From: an uncultured Carboxylicivirga sp.
GTDB lineage: Bacteria; Bacteroidota; Bacteroidia; Bacteroidales; Marinilabiliaceae
DNA length: 64,000 nucleotides
NCBI RefSeq assembly: GCF_963668385.1
Contig: NZ_OY764327.1
Location: 4,994,501 to 5,058,500 of the forward strand
Direction of reading: 5' to 3'
Below the pieces are notes generated by a model that did not search any database, had not been told where the DNA came from, and worked only from the letters and a program-made list of their open reading frames with translations. Both the position numbers and the translations under genes were made by a program. Shown piece by piece: positions 16,909 to 26,399 of this stretch (the first letter of the stretch is position 1; the number at the start of each line of letters is the position of its first letter).

Positions 16909-18522
16909 TTATAATCCAAGCTCCTTCACTTTATGCACTAAACTCTTATTTCTTAAGGTTTGAATACACTGACGACGAGGTATAATTACAGATACTCCTT
17001 TATATTCGAGTTCCTCGCGCATAATCTCAACCATTTCATCCAGATTGGCAGCCGTTGGTTTAAAAACTCTGATATGCTCCGGTTCCACACCAATTCCTTT
17101 TATAATATTTTCGAGATGACCTAAAGCCTGAGAATCCTGACCACCTGTCATTCCGGTAGTGAAATTATCAGATATAATAACTGTAATCGATGTCTTTTCA
17201 CTAACTGCATCAAGCAATCCGGTCATGCCGGAGTGCGTAAATGTTGAATCGCCAATCACCGCCACCGAAGGATGCAAACCGGCATCGGCAGCACCTTTGG
17301 CCATGGTAATGGATGCTCCCATATCTACACATGAATTGATGGCATTATATGGAGGCAAAGCACCTAACGTATAACAACCAATGTCGGCAAAAACCCTTCC
17401 CGGACCATATTCTTCCAAGGCTATATTCAAAGCCCTGTACGCATCAATATGTCCACAACCTTTGCACATAGCTGGCGGACGTGATTTAACCAAATCAGGA
17501 ACCGGCGCTCCTTCTTCAACAGGTAAATTAAATGCTGCAGCAACAATATTTGGATTGAGTTCACCATCGCGAGGCAATGTACCATCTAGGCGACCATGAA
17601 TAGGAGTTCCAGCTTCCTGATACCCTTTCAGCAATTCTTCTATAACTGGGTATCCATCTTCCAACACTAATATTTCATCACACTCCTCTATCAGATGATT
17701 GATATCGCGACGTGGCATTGGATATTGCGATAACTTTAAGACAGGATGATTCAAATCTCTATCCTGAAAATTCTCCATCAAATAATTATAAGCAATACCG
17801 CATGCTACAATCCCCAATGATTTATCATGACCATCCATCAACCAATTATAAGGTGATTCTGTTGATAGCATCTCCAAATCAGGACGTGTCGAAAGAAGGT
17901 GTTTATAGTTTCGGCGGGCAAAAGCAGGTAATAAAACAAACTGAGTGGGATCTTTAGGCAGCGAGCTTTTATTTTCATCCAACATTGGCTTACGAATCAC
18001 TCCCGCCCTTGAATGCGCCAGACGTGTTGTTATTCGAATCATTACCGGTAAAGCATACTTCTCTGATAATTCAAAAGCATGATAAGCCATATCGTATGCT
18101 TCCTGCTGATTGTGAGGTTCCAGAATCGAAATCATGGCAAACTTACCATATACTCTACTATCTTGCTCATTCTGGCTCGAGTGCATCGACGGATCATCTG
18201 CCACCACAACCACCAAACCTCCATTCACACCAGTGATTGCGGCATTAATAAAAGCATCGGCAGCTACATTCAATCCCACATGTTTCATGCAGGTCATGGC
18301 TCGTTTACCCGCATAACTCATACCCAAAGCAGTTTCCATGGCCGTTTTTTCATTGGCCGACCATTTGCTATGGATATTTCGTTCGCGGGCAATCTTCGAA
18401 CCTTGTATATATTCAGTAATTTCGGTAGAAGGCGTACCCGGATAAGCGTAAACACCCGATAATCCGGCATCAATCGCACCCTGAGCAATCGCCTCGTCTC
18501 CTAATAACAGTAACTTTTGCAT
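16909..18522 (-). CDS. iorA: indolepyruvate ferredoxin oxidoreductase, alpha subunit (no ferredoxin domain)
   Basis: A 537-residue thiamine-diphosphate enzyme. The first half (LLLGDEAIAQGAIDAGLSGVYAYPGTPSTEI) is the pyrimidine-binding domain; the second half has MCKGCGHIDAYRAL near 353-366 and IGDSTFTHSGMTGLLDA near 422-438, the diphosphate-binding part. The 2x[4Fe-4S] ferredoxin-like domain that ends many archaeal and other IorA proteins is absent: after EYKGVSVIIPRRQC only a short tail remains. Electrons must then leave by another route or partner. Function as for IorB. Confidence 0.88.
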   Translation of the reverse strand: MQKLLLLGDEAIAQGAIDAGLSGVYAYPGTPSTEITEYIQGSKIARERNIHSKWSANEKTAMETALGMSYAGKRAMTCMKHVGLNVAADAFINAAITGVNGGLVVVVADDPSMHSSQNEQDSRVYGKFAMISILEPHNQQEAYDMAYHAFELSEKYALPVMIRITTRLAHSRAGVIRKPMLDENKSSLPKDPTQFVLLPAFARRNYKHLLSTRPDLEMLSTESPYNWLMDGHDKSLGIVACGIAYNYLMENFQDRDLNHPVLKLSQYPMPRRDINHLIEECDEILVLEDGYPVIEELLKGYQEAGTPIHGRLDGTLPRDGELNPNIVAAAFNLPVEEGAPVPDLVKSRPPAMCKGCGHIDAYRALNIALEEYGPGRVFADIGCYTLGALPPYNAINSCVDMGASITMAKGAADAGLHPSVAVIGDSTFTHSGMTGLLDAVSEKTSITVIISDNFTTGMTGGQDSQALGHLENIIKGIGVEPEHIRVFKPTAANLDEMVEIMREELEYKGVSVIIPRRQCIQTLRNKSLVHKVKELGL

Positions 18523-18632
18523 TGCGCTGATTTAAGTTATAATTTATTACCTGATGTAATCCACTTACTAAGTAATAAAGTTACAACATCAATCACTATG
18601 ATAAAAATCAGCGCTTACAAATTAAAACCCAA

Positions 18633-19043
18633 TTACGAATAAATTGTAACAACCAATTTTCTTCGCCCTCCAAGGTTTCGAAATTCGCAAAGATAGATAC
18701 CTTGCCAGGTTCCTAAATTTAATCTATGATTTGTAATTGGAATAGTAATAGTAGCTCCCATTAATGAACTTTTTATGTGAGCAGGCATATCGTCTTCTCC
18801 TTCCAAATCATGCGTATAATCAGGATGTCCTTCAGGAATCAGCTCATCAATTATTGTTTCAAAATCATCGCGAACCGTATAATCAGCATTCTCATTTAAA
18901 GTCAATCCTGCTGATGTATGCTTAATCAAAATATTCATCATTCCTTTTTCAGGAAGTGGGGGTAATTGCTTTAAAATATCCGTAGTTACTAAATGATAAC
19001 CACGTTTGTACTCCCTCATTTCAATTTCATATTGATCTATCAT
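18633..19043 (-). CDS. YjbQ/UPF0047 family protein
   Basis: A 136-residue protein of the YjbQ family: HTSAGLTLNENAD near 42-54, HPDYTHDLEGEDDMPAHIKSSLMG in the middle (kept split: DMPAHIKSSLMG), LGTWQGIYLCEFR near the end. Members show weak thiamine-phosphate synthase activity and are annotated as secondary thiamine-phosphate synthase; the natural role is open. Monocistronic or paired with the dehydrogenase gene upstream (44-bp gap). Confidence 0.88.
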   Translation of the reverse strand: MIDQYEIEMREYKRGYHLVTTDILKQLPPLPEKGMMNILIKHTSAGLTLNENADYTVRDDFETIIDELIPEGHPDYTHDLEGEDDMPAHIKSSLMGATITIPITNHRLNLGTWQGIYLCEFRNLGGRRKLVVTIYS

Positions 19044-19086
19044 GACATAAAGGTTTTATATAGGTTACAATTTATAATCTTTTTAC

Positions 19087-20040
19087 TTAATTCACTCTAT
19101 TTGGTGGCATTTCTCCATTGAAAAATGCTTTTATATTTTCTGCAACCAATGTCGACATTTCCTTTCGGGTTTCGTGAGTGGCTGTTCCTAAATGAGGGAT
19201 CAACACCACATTATCCATTGCCAATAATTCGTCGGGCACTGTTGGTTCATTTTCATACACATCTAATCCTGCACCGGCAATTACATCAGTCTGCAAGGCC
19301 TTGATCAAAGCTGATTGATCAACCACAGGACCTCTTGCTGTATTTATTAAAAACGCAGAGGGCATCATTTGTTTCAATTCTGCTTCCCCAATCATATTTC
19401 TGGTCTCGGGTGTTAATGGCATATTTAACGATACAACATCGGAAGTTTTTAGTAAATCTTCAAGAGACAAATAAGTCGCATTTAAAGCGAATTCACTAGC
19501 TACATCAACCCTATTTCGATTATGATACACAACGTTCATACCCGAAGCAACTGCCCGTCTTGCCAAAGCTTTTCCTATGGCTCCCATCCCAATTATTCCA
19601 ATTGTTTTTCCAACTAAAGTTGTACTCAGGTTACGCATCACGCCCCAGGTTACCTTCTTCTCACGCAGCTTGCGATCCATCTCAGCCATTCTTCGGGCAA
19701 CGGAAATCATTAATCCCAATGCCAGTTCGGCGGTTGGTTCTGTTACCGGATCAGGACTATTAGTAACAACTATGCCTCTTGACGCAATATGTTTCAAATC
19801 AATATTATCGTATCCTGCTCCAAAATTGGCTATCATTTTCAGGTTAGTAGCTGCATCAATCACCTCATTGTCCAGTTTATGTCCATACACCGTAATTACA
19901 GCTTCACAATCCACCACTTTTTCCAGCAATTCTTCTTTACTAAATTTCTCCTTATCGGGATATATTAAGGTCCAATCCGGAAGTACCTTTTGAATTTCTT
20001 CTTTAGGTACAGCCAACATCACCAACACTTTTTTCTTCAT
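19087..20040 (-). CDS. D-2-hydroxyacid dehydrogenase (NAD(P)-dependent)
   Basis: A 317-residue member of the D-isomer-specific 2-hydroxyacid dehydrogenase family. Rossmann motif GIIGMGAIGKALARR lies near 148-162; the catalytic Arg is in NTARGPVVD (about 230), Glu in DVYENEPTVP (about 259) and His in IPHLGTATHETR (about 279). Closest in pattern to glyoxylate/hydroxypyruvate reductases. It would reduce a 2-oxoacid to the D-hydroxyacid in the cytoplasm, a possible NADH sink in fermentation. Confidence 0.88.
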   Translation of the reverse strand: MKKKVLVMLAVPKEEIQKVLPDWTLIYPDKEKFSKEELLEKVVDCEAVITVYGHKLDNEVIDAATNLKMIANFGAGYDNIDLKHIASRGIVVTNSPDPVTEPTAELALGLMISVARRMAEMDRKLREKKVTWGVMRNLSTTLVGKTIGIIGMGAIGKALARRAVASGMNVVYHNRNRVDVASEFALNATYLSLEDLLKTSDVVSLNMPLTPETRNMIGEAELKQMMPSAFLINTARGPVVDQSALIKALQTDVIAGAGLDVYENEPTVPDELLAMDNVVLIPHLGTATHETRKEMSTLVAENIKAFFNGEMPPNRVN

Positions 20041-20230
20041 TATCTTATATTGTTTTGAATAAACTAAAGGTAATAAGTATTCCTGAAAACCAAACAGAAT
20101 ACCCCTTATACCTCATTCTTTTTCTTGTTCTTCAAAGAAGGAAGGTCTAAAAACTAAATCATTATACTTGATATTTTCAAATATTGGATGTAATTTTCAT
20201 ATCCTTTCTAATAGTAACGTTATGGTGGTT

Positions 20231-20824
20231 ATGCATTCGAGATATGATGTACCCGAAGAAAGGAACTCACACGAAGTTCTTCCAAATAAACTGGGCATAA
20301 CCGATCTTAAATCCATGTACAAAGTTGAATTCGAAGGATTCCTGAAAGCCCAGTATTTACTTCTGGAGCAGCTTCAGACTAAAACCCTATTCAACACCAA
20401 ATACATACAAAAAATACATCATTTGGCACTGCATGATGTTTATAGTTTTGCCGGACAATTACGACATGTGAATATGACCAAAGGAGGTTTTCTGTTTCCT
20501 ACAGCAAAATTTCTGCCTTCGATTTTACATGATTTTGAAGAGAAAGTTTTATTGAAACTTCCTCCTATTTATTCCGATAAAGAAGAATTGATATATGATA
20601 TTGCAAAAGTACATGCTGAACTTCTTTTTATTCATCCATTCCGCGAAGCAAATGGTCGTGTAGCAAGGGTTTTAGCCAACCTAATGGCTGTTAAACAAGG
20701 CTATGATTTTTTAGGATTTTATAAAATTACTCAAAGGCAATTTCAACAATATATTTTTGCAGTTCAATCGGCTGCAGAAGAAAATTACGAACCGATGTAC
20801 AAACTAATAAAAGCTATTTTTTAG
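20231..20824 (+). CDS. Fic/DOC family AMPylator-type protein
   Basis: A 197-residue Fic-domain protein. The active-site loop HPFREANGRVAR (135-146) matches HPFx(D/E)(G/A)NGRxxR with catalytic His135, and the flap GQLRHVNMTKGGF (75-87) resembles class I Fic enzymes that need a separate antitoxin. No inhibitory (S/T)xxxE(G/N) helix is seen within the protein itself. Expected activity: transfer of AMP or another nucleotide moiety onto target proteins. I start at 20231 (MHSRYDVPEERN); ATG at 20222 is an alternative. The gene converges on, and overlaps by 11 bp, an antitoxin-like gene on the other strand. Confidence 0.85.
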   Translation: MHSRYDVPEERNSHEVLPNKLGITDLKSMYKVEFEGFLKAQYLLLEQLQTKTLFNTKYIQKIHHLALHDVYSFAGQLRHVNMTKGGFLFPTAKFLPSILHDFEEKVLLKLPPIYSDKEELIYDIAKVHAELLFIHPFREANGRVARVLANLMAVKQGYDFLGFYKITQRQFQQYIFAVQSAAEENYEPMYKLIKAIF

Positions 20825-21011
20825 TTTGTTTAAGGTTTTTCAACTTTAGCTCTTCCTTAACCTTAGAAATCATTTCTTCTAGTTCTTTCTGGCTAAAATC
20901 GATTCCTTCTATCTGGAATGAAGACACAACTGAATCAACTGTTTTATTGAATCTTACATCTTCCTCTTTTAACTCTGGGTGGCTATCCATCACACTCTTC
21001 TTCATATACAT
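20814..21011 (-). CDS. VbhA/FicA-like antitoxin, convergent with fic
   Basis: A 65-residue helical protein. The segment SFQIEG (31-36) fits the inhibitory motif (S/T)xxxE(G/N) of Fic antitoxins, whose Glu reaches into the Fic active site and blocks productive ATP binding. It is flanked by VDSVVS and IDFSQKELEEM, as in VbhA-type helices. Classic FicA genes precede the toxin on the same strand; this one lies on the opposite strand, tail to tail, with 11 bp shared. The identification rests on the motif and on position. Confidence 0.65.
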   Translation of the reverse strand: MYMKKSVMDSHPELKEEDVRFNKTVDSVVSSFQIEGIDFSQKELEEMISKVKEELKLKNLKQTKK

Positions 21012-21110
21012 AAAGTTACGAAAAAGCCTCCTATTTTCCTTACTTTGAGCAATACTTTTTATATCTAAACGTTGTTTTATTATATGGATTAACTTCCTAT
21101 TTTTACACCA

Positions 21111-23561
21111 ATGGAAAAACGTCTATTCTTAGCACTAATAGTTCTTCAACTATTTGTTAGTCATCATATAATTGCCCAGCAAAATCAAATTAAAATCAAA
21201 GGTACTATTACAGATTCCTTTGGTGATCCTGTGGCATTTGCCAATATTGTTATTACCAAAACAAGCGAAGGTATGGTAAGCGATGAAGAAGGAAACTTCT
21301 CTTTCCATACTTATACACAGCCTCCTTTTATTCTTAAATGCACCTCAATAGGATTTGTTGAAAAGGAAATAGAAATTAAAAACATTGATGCTCTTAGCAA
21401 TCTGAAAATTATTCTGGATTCGAAAACCGAAGAAATTGGCCAGGTTGAAGTGGAAGGTAATATTAAAGATCAATCGTTTACCAAAATTGATCACAAATTA
21501 ATTGATCGCTTACCCGATGCTTCGGGAGGTGGTGTTGAAGGATTGGTTAAAAACCAGATGGGTGTTTCGTCTAATAATGAATTGAGTTCGCAATACCGTG
21601 TACGCGGTGGAAACTACGACGAAAACCTGGTTTATGTAAATGACATAGAGATTTATCGTCCTTTCCTGATCAGATCAGGACAACAAGAAGGCTTAAGTTT
21701 TGTGAATCCTAAACTAATTTCTTCCTTAAAATTCTCGCCTGGTGGATTCGAAGCCCAATACGGCGATAAGATGTCATCAGTATTGGATGTTCAGTACAAA
21801 CAACCAAAAGAATTACAGGGAAGTATGTCTGCTAGTTTATTGGGAGCTTCGGGACATATTGAAGGAAGTTCAAAAGACAATAAACTAACAGCAATTGCAG
21901 GAGTTAGATACAAAACCAACAAATATCTATTGGGTACATTAGATGTTAGTGGCGATTATAACCCTACGTTTTTTGATGCGCAAACCTTCTTAACCTATCA
22001 GTTAACAGACAAACTAAAACTGGAAGCTTTGGGATATTACGCGTCTAATGCTTATGATTTTATTCCGGTTGATAGAAACACGGTTTTTGGAACGATCAAT
22101 GAAGCCAAAAGTCTTTATGTTGCATTTGAAGGTCAGGAGCATGATATTTTCCAAACAGGATTAGGTGCTCTTTCATTTAAATTTAACCCTGATATCTACA
22201 ACCAGATAAAGGTTACAGCAATGGGGTATCGAACTTACGAAGAGGAAACCTATGATATTATTGGTCAATACAGATTAGATAAAATAGAAGGCATTGATGG
22301 TTCATCTCCAGGTCCAAATGATCCTGCTGAAAACGTTGGTATAGGCACCAACATTGAGCATGCCCGAAACGATTTATTAGGTATCATTCAGAATGTTGCC
22401 GTACAAGGGAAGCATCAATTAAATAATCACTTATTGTCGTGGGAAGCTAAATATCAGAATGAGCGATTTAAAGACCGAATAAACGAATGGGAAATGCGCG
22501 ATTCGGCAGGTTATTCCATACCGGTTACCGATACTGAGTTGATTTTGAAATATGCATTAAATGCTAATTTGGAAACCAATACAAACAGAGTTACCGGATA
22601 TTTGCAAGATGAATTTAAACTAGAAACAGATATAGGTGTTTTCATCATCAATGCAGGTGTTAGGGCCAGTTATTGGGATTTTAATAATGAGTTTCTGTTT
22701 AGTCCACGATTAAACACATTGTATCATCCTGCTAATAATAGTAAAACACGTTATCGTTTTGCTACAGGTGTTTATTATCAGTCGCCACTTTACCGCGAAT
22801 TACGAACTCCCAAAGGCGAGTTGAATTACGATATCAAATCACAAAAATCGGTACAATTTGTTGCTGGATATGATAAGATTTTCGATGTAAACGATCGAAA
22901 ATTCACCTTTACTTCTGAAGCATATTACAAACATCTTACAGATATTAATCCTTACCAAATTGATAATGTAAGAATACGATATGCGGGCGAAAACAATGCA
23001 AAAGGTTATGCAACCGGTATTGACTTTAAGATAAATGGTGAGTTTGTAAAAGGAATTGAGTCGTGGGCGAATCTTTCCTTTATGAAAACGGAAGAAGATA
23101 TCCTGGATGATTCATATATCACCACAGATGATAATGGTGTTGAGCATGTGGTTTATCCAGGTTATATACCTCGCCCTTCGGACCAACGCGTAAATTTCTC
23201 GTTGTTTTTTCAGGATTATCTCCCCAATAATCCAACTTTTACAGTACATCTGAATGTATTATTCGGAACCGGTTTACCTTTTGGGCCTCCTCAATCGGAG
23301 AGATATAAAGCAATCAATAGAATGCCAAGTTATCGACGTGTTGATATTGGTTTTTCGAAGGATTTAATGAATATCTATCACAACATGACTCGTAGCAAAG
23401 CCATTAAAAATGCATTTTTAAGTCTTGAGATATTCAACCTGTTTAACATAGACAACACCATCTCATATACATGGGTAAACGATGTATACAATCGTCAGTA
23501 TGCGGTTCCTAATTATTTGACGTCACGTAGGATTAATCTGAAGTTGGCCGTGGAGTTTTAG
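21111..23561 (+). CDS. TonB-dependent receptor with CarboxypepD_reg-like domain
   Basis: An 816-residue outer-membrane receptor. Signal peptide (about 1-22, ending IIAQ), then a carboxypeptidase-regulatory-like beta domain (about 27-105: IKGTITDSFGDPVAFANIVI ... SIGFVEKEIEI), a plug domain (about 130-235, with QYRVRGGNYDENLVYVNDIEI) and a long barrel ending in VEF. This build is typical of Bacteroidota. No SusD-like gene is next to it and the ligand is unknown. The start ATG immediately precedes the signal peptide. Confidence 0.88.
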   Translation: MEKRLFLALIVLQLFVSHHIIAQQNQIKIKGTITDSFGDPVAFANIVITKTSEGMVSDEEGNFSFHTYTQPPFILKCTSIGFVEKEIEIKNIDALSNLKIILDSKTEEIGQVEVEGNIKDQSFTKIDHKLIDRLPDASGGGVEGLVKNQMGVSSNNELSSQYRVRGGNYDENLVYVNDIEIYRPFLIRSGQQEGLSFVNPKLISSLKFSPGGFEAQYGDKMSSVLDVQYKQPKELQGSMSASLLGASGHIEGSSKDNKLTAIAGVRYKTNKYLLGTLDVSGDYNPTFFDAQTFLTYQLTDKLKLEALGYYASNAYDFIPVDRNTVFGTINEAKSLYVAFEGQEHDIFQTGLGALSFKFNPDIYNQIKVTAMGYRTYEEETYDIIGQYRLDKIEGIDGSSPGPNDPAENVGIGTNIEHARNDLLGIIQNVAVQGKHQLNNHLLSWEAKYQNERFKDRINEWEMRDSAGYSIPVTDTELILKYALNANLETNTNRVTGYLQDEFKLETDIGVFIINAGVRASYWDFNNEFLFSPRLNTLYHPANNSKTRYRFATGVYYQSPLYRELRTPKGELNYDIKSQKSVQFVAGYDKIFDVNDRKFTFTSEAYYKHLTDINPYQIDNVRIRYAGENNAKGYATGIDFKINGEFVKGIESWANLSFMKTEEDILDDSYITTDDNGVEHVVYPGYIPRPSDQRVNFSLFFQDYLPNNPTFTVHLNVLFGTGLPFGPPQSERYKAINRMPSYRRVDIGFSKDLMNIYHNMTRSKAIKNAFLSLEIFNLFNIDNTISYTWVNDVYNRQYAVPNYLTSRRINLKLAVEF

Positions 23562-23838
23562 AAGATTGTTGAGTTGTTGAGTCGCACATTTGTTAAACTG
23601 TAATTTTTCAATTAAACAACTCCACGAATTAACAATTCAACAGGAATTACAGACAGCCCTTCAGGATTTGATTTACATTTTGCTTAAACCATAGCACTTA
23701 CGTACTATGCTATTACAAACGTACCTACCGGGACTGCCTGTTGCAACATACACACATACAATATCATCAATTGATAATCGGCAGATCGACATAATCGGTA
23801 ATTTACTTCCGTCTTCGGTCTCCTGTCTTCAGACAAGT

Positions 23839-25272
23839 TTAGAAATACAAATCCCTCTCTCCTTTTTTGATTCTGTCCAATCGCTCTATCAGCTTATCTT
23901 TAAAGTTTTCATCTTCGTAGGATGTAAGATTATCTTCTATGAGCTGATACCCCTTTTCTTTGGTTTGAGCTGGTGCATAATCTTCGAGATATTCGGCCAG
24001 AGTAAGCATTGCATTTGGTTGACAAAAACGTTTGATAAAACCAGGTACAGAGAATTCCATAAAATGCTCGCCGGTACGTTTTAAACGATAACAAGCAGTA
24101 CAGAATGAAGGTATATATCCTTTACTCACCAAATCATCCATTATCTCATTCAACGAGCGGCTATCTCCAATTTCAAACTGCTCAAGATCCAGATCCTGTT
24201 GATCTTTTTTGGCGGTATATCCTTTCATCTCTATATTGGTACCGCCATCAATTTGCGACACGCCAAACTCCATTATCTCATCACGAATATGTCCCGGCTC
24301 GCGCGCAGTAAGAATCAACCCCGTATAAGGAACTGCCAATCGTAAAATGGCTACCAAACGCGTAAAATCTTCATCGCTAACATCGTATTTTTTATCTACA
24401 TCAAAACCAGAGGCTGATTTAATACGGGGGAAAGAAATTGTATGAGGACCAACGTTATATACAGCTTCAAAATGATTAACATGACGCAATAAACTCAACA
24501 CTTCAAAACGCCAATCGTACAACCCCAGTAAAGCACCAATACCCACATCATCAATTCCGGCTTCCTGAGCACGGTCTAATCCCGTAACACGCCAATCGTA
24601 ATCGCGTTTCATTCCGGCTTTATGAACTTTAGCATAGGTCTCGCGATGATAAGTCTCCTGAAAAATCTGATACGTTCCAATACCTGCCTCTTTAACGGTT
24701 TTAAAACCTTCAACATCCAGTGGTGCAGCATTAATATTAACCCGCCGAATCTCTCCGTTTTCATGCTTCACACTATAAACAGTACGTACAGTATCAGCAA
24801 TAAACTCCGCATTGTATTTCGGATGCTCTCCATATACCAATATCAAACGTTTATGACCATGATCTTCCAAAGCAACCACCTGATCTATCAAATCCTGATT
24901 AGTCAAAGTCATGCGCTCCTGGTTCTTATTAGAAGTTCGAAAACCACAATAAGTACAATCGTTTATACATAAATTACCGATGTACAACGGCGCAAACAAC
25001 ACAATACGTTTACCGTACACACGCTCTTTTAGTTCGCGCGCTGCCGCTTTTATTCTATCAACCATCTCAGGCTCTTTGGCATTTACCAAAATAGCTGTTT
25101 CTTCGAGCGTTAATCTGTTTTTATTCAGCGATCGTTGAATCACCTTTTCAACCTGCTCAATAGTTGGATTTTCATTTTTATTAATGAAGCTCCAAATCTC
25201 ATCGCTATCGATAAAGTTTTCCATTGCCCTATCGGGTAATGCGTATTGCTGAGGATGGTATATTATAGACAT
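23839..25272 (-). CDS. hydG: [FeFe]-hydrogenase H-cluster maturase HydG
   Basis: A 477-residue radical SAM tyrosine lyase that makes the CO- and CN-bearing iron synthon for the H-cluster. The radical SAM motif CINDCTYC has Cys at 102, 106 and 109. The C-terminal auxiliary cluster motif CTAC ... C (about 390, 393, 416) has the CX2CX22C spacing that separates HydG from its relative ThiH. It lies 2 kb downstream of the hydrogenase cluster on the same strand; HydE and HydF are not in this window. A good promoter stands at 25316-25347. Divergent to larE. Confidence 0.93.
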   Translation of the reverse strand: MSIIYHPQQYALPDRAMENFIDSDEIWSFINKNENPTIEQVEKVIQRSLNKNRLTLEETAILVNAKEPEMVDRIKAAARELKERVYGKRIVLFAPLYIGNLCINDCTYCGFRTSNKNQERMTLTNQDLIDQVVALEDHGHKRLILVYGEHPKYNAEFIADTVRTVYSVKHENGEIRRVNINAAPLDVEGFKTVKEAGIGTYQIFQETYHRETYAKVHKAGMKRDYDWRVTGLDRAQEAGIDDVGIGALLGLYDWRFEVLSLLRHVNHFEAVYNVGPHTISFPRIKSASGFDVDKKYDVSDEDFTRLVAILRLAVPYTGLILTAREPGHIRDEIMEFGVSQIDGGTNIEMKGYTAKKDQQDLDLEQFEIGDSRSLNEIMDDLVSKGYIPSFCTACYRLKRTGEHFMEFSVPGFIKRFCQPNAMLTLAEYLEDYAPAQTKEKGYQLIEDNLTSYEDENFKDKLIERLDRIKKGERDLYF

Positions 25273-25315
25273 GGCGTTGGTTTTATTAAATTGAAGTTGC
25301 TTTTATAAAGCACTA

Positions 25316-25347
25316 CAAAATTAGGATTATTCTACTAATTCAGGCAA
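25316..25347 (-). promoter_or_regulatory. Bacteroidota-type promoter of hydG
   Basis: Minus strand: TTG (25345-25347), 21-nt spacer, TAATTTTG (25316-25323). This leaves a leader of about 37 nt before the hydG start. Confidence 0.5.
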
Positions 25348-25463
25348 TGTAATACTTATTTAATGGGTATTAAGATTGAATCAATTTAAGAATTAAAAAG
25401 ATTAAACCCATCTTTGAACAAACTACTGGAACCAGGCCTTACAGTATCAATAAGAAATATTTT

Positions 25464-26285
25464 ATGATCGACCAATCAATTTCAGATTTACAAAAGTGGT
25501 TTTTGAACCATCAACAAATAATGATTGCCTTATCGGGAGGTGTTGACTCTAGTCTGGTAGCTTATCTGGCACGTTTATTTAAAGCTAAAGACGAAGTATT
25601 GGCTGTTATTTCTGATTCAAGCAGTTTGAAACGGAAAGATTTACAGGAAGCCATTGAGTTTTGTGAATCGTACGATATACCTTACCATATTTTGAAATCG
25701 GATCCGATAGAGGATAGTAATTATGCATCCAACCCTAACAATCGCTGCTACTTCTGTAAAAGCTTTTTGTACGAGGCCATGATAGGACTTCGAAACGTAG
25801 AATATCCACAATTTACCATGGTGAATGGGAATAACGCAGACGACAAAGGTGATTATCGCCCCGGATTGGAAGCTGCCAAAGAAAATAATGCTCTCAGTCC
25901 GTTGATGGATTGTAAAATTAATAAAGAAGCCATCAGAGCCATAGCTCGTCATTATAATCTTAAAATTTGGGATAAACCTGCCTCTCCTTGTTTAAGCAGT
26001 CGTTTCCCATACGGAACAGCTATTACCATAAAAAAGCTGAACATGGTAGAAACTGGCGAAAATCTGCTGAATTCTTATGGCTTCTCCGATTGCAGAGTGC
26101 GCTATTTTAAAGGAGTTGCCAAACTGGAAGTTCGCCCAGAAGAAGTAGATAAGCTAATTTCATTAACCAATCAGATACATCCTGCTTTTATCGAAATAGG
26201 TTTTACCGATATTGAAATTGATAAAGAAGGCTTAATATCGGGAAAGCTCAACAGGGCTTTGGGTTTTAAGGTGGTGAGGGAATAG
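25464..26285 (+). CDS. larE: LarE-type sulfur transferase
   Basis: A 273-residue PP-loop ATPase of the LarE family: SGGVDSS at 24-30, NRCYFCK at 93-99 (Cys95, Cys98) and KPASPCLSSRFPYG with Cys175, equivalent to the sacrificial Cys176 of Lactobacillus plantarum LarE. LarE donates sulfur to pyridine-3,5-biscarboxylate mononucleotide to build the nickel-pincer cofactor of lactate racemase. Three cysteines could instead support the iron-sulfur mode proposed for some LarE proteins. No larA, larB or larC is in the window. Confidence 0.85.
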   Translation: MIDQSISDLQKWFLNHQQIMIALSGGVDSSLVAYLARLFKAKDEVLAVISDSSSLKRKDLQEAIEFCESYDIPYHILKSDPIEDSNYASNPNNRCYFCKSFLYEAMIGLRNVEYPQFTMVNGNNADDKGDYRPGLEAAKENNALSPLMDCKINKEAIRAIARHYNLKIWDKPASPCLSSRFPYGTAITIKKLNMVETGENLLNSYGFSDCRVRYFKGVAKLEVRPEEVDKLISLTNQIHPAFIEIGFTDIEIDKEGLISGKLNRALGFKVVRE

Positions 26286-26315
26286 CTATTAACTATAGAG
26301 TAAATTGATAGTAAT

Positions 26316-26343
26316 CTACCCTTCATTTGGAAACGAAGGGTAG
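26316..26343. terminator. 9-bp inverted repeat between convergent genes, possible terminator
   Basis: CTACCCTTC (26316-26324) and GAAGGGTAG (26335-26343) pair perfectly with a 10-nt loop between larE and the DUF2089 gene. There is no T-run after the stem, so termination is only possible, not clear. Confidence 0.45.
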
Positions 26344-26399
26344 GTATTAAGTTAGTACCTTTCATTGACCATTATGCAAGTATTTCATCTAAAAGTAAA

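Noticed and set aside
23707-24084. 125-codon plus-strand open frame
   Set aside because: More than half is antisense to hydG; the rest lies in repeat-like intergenic DNA.
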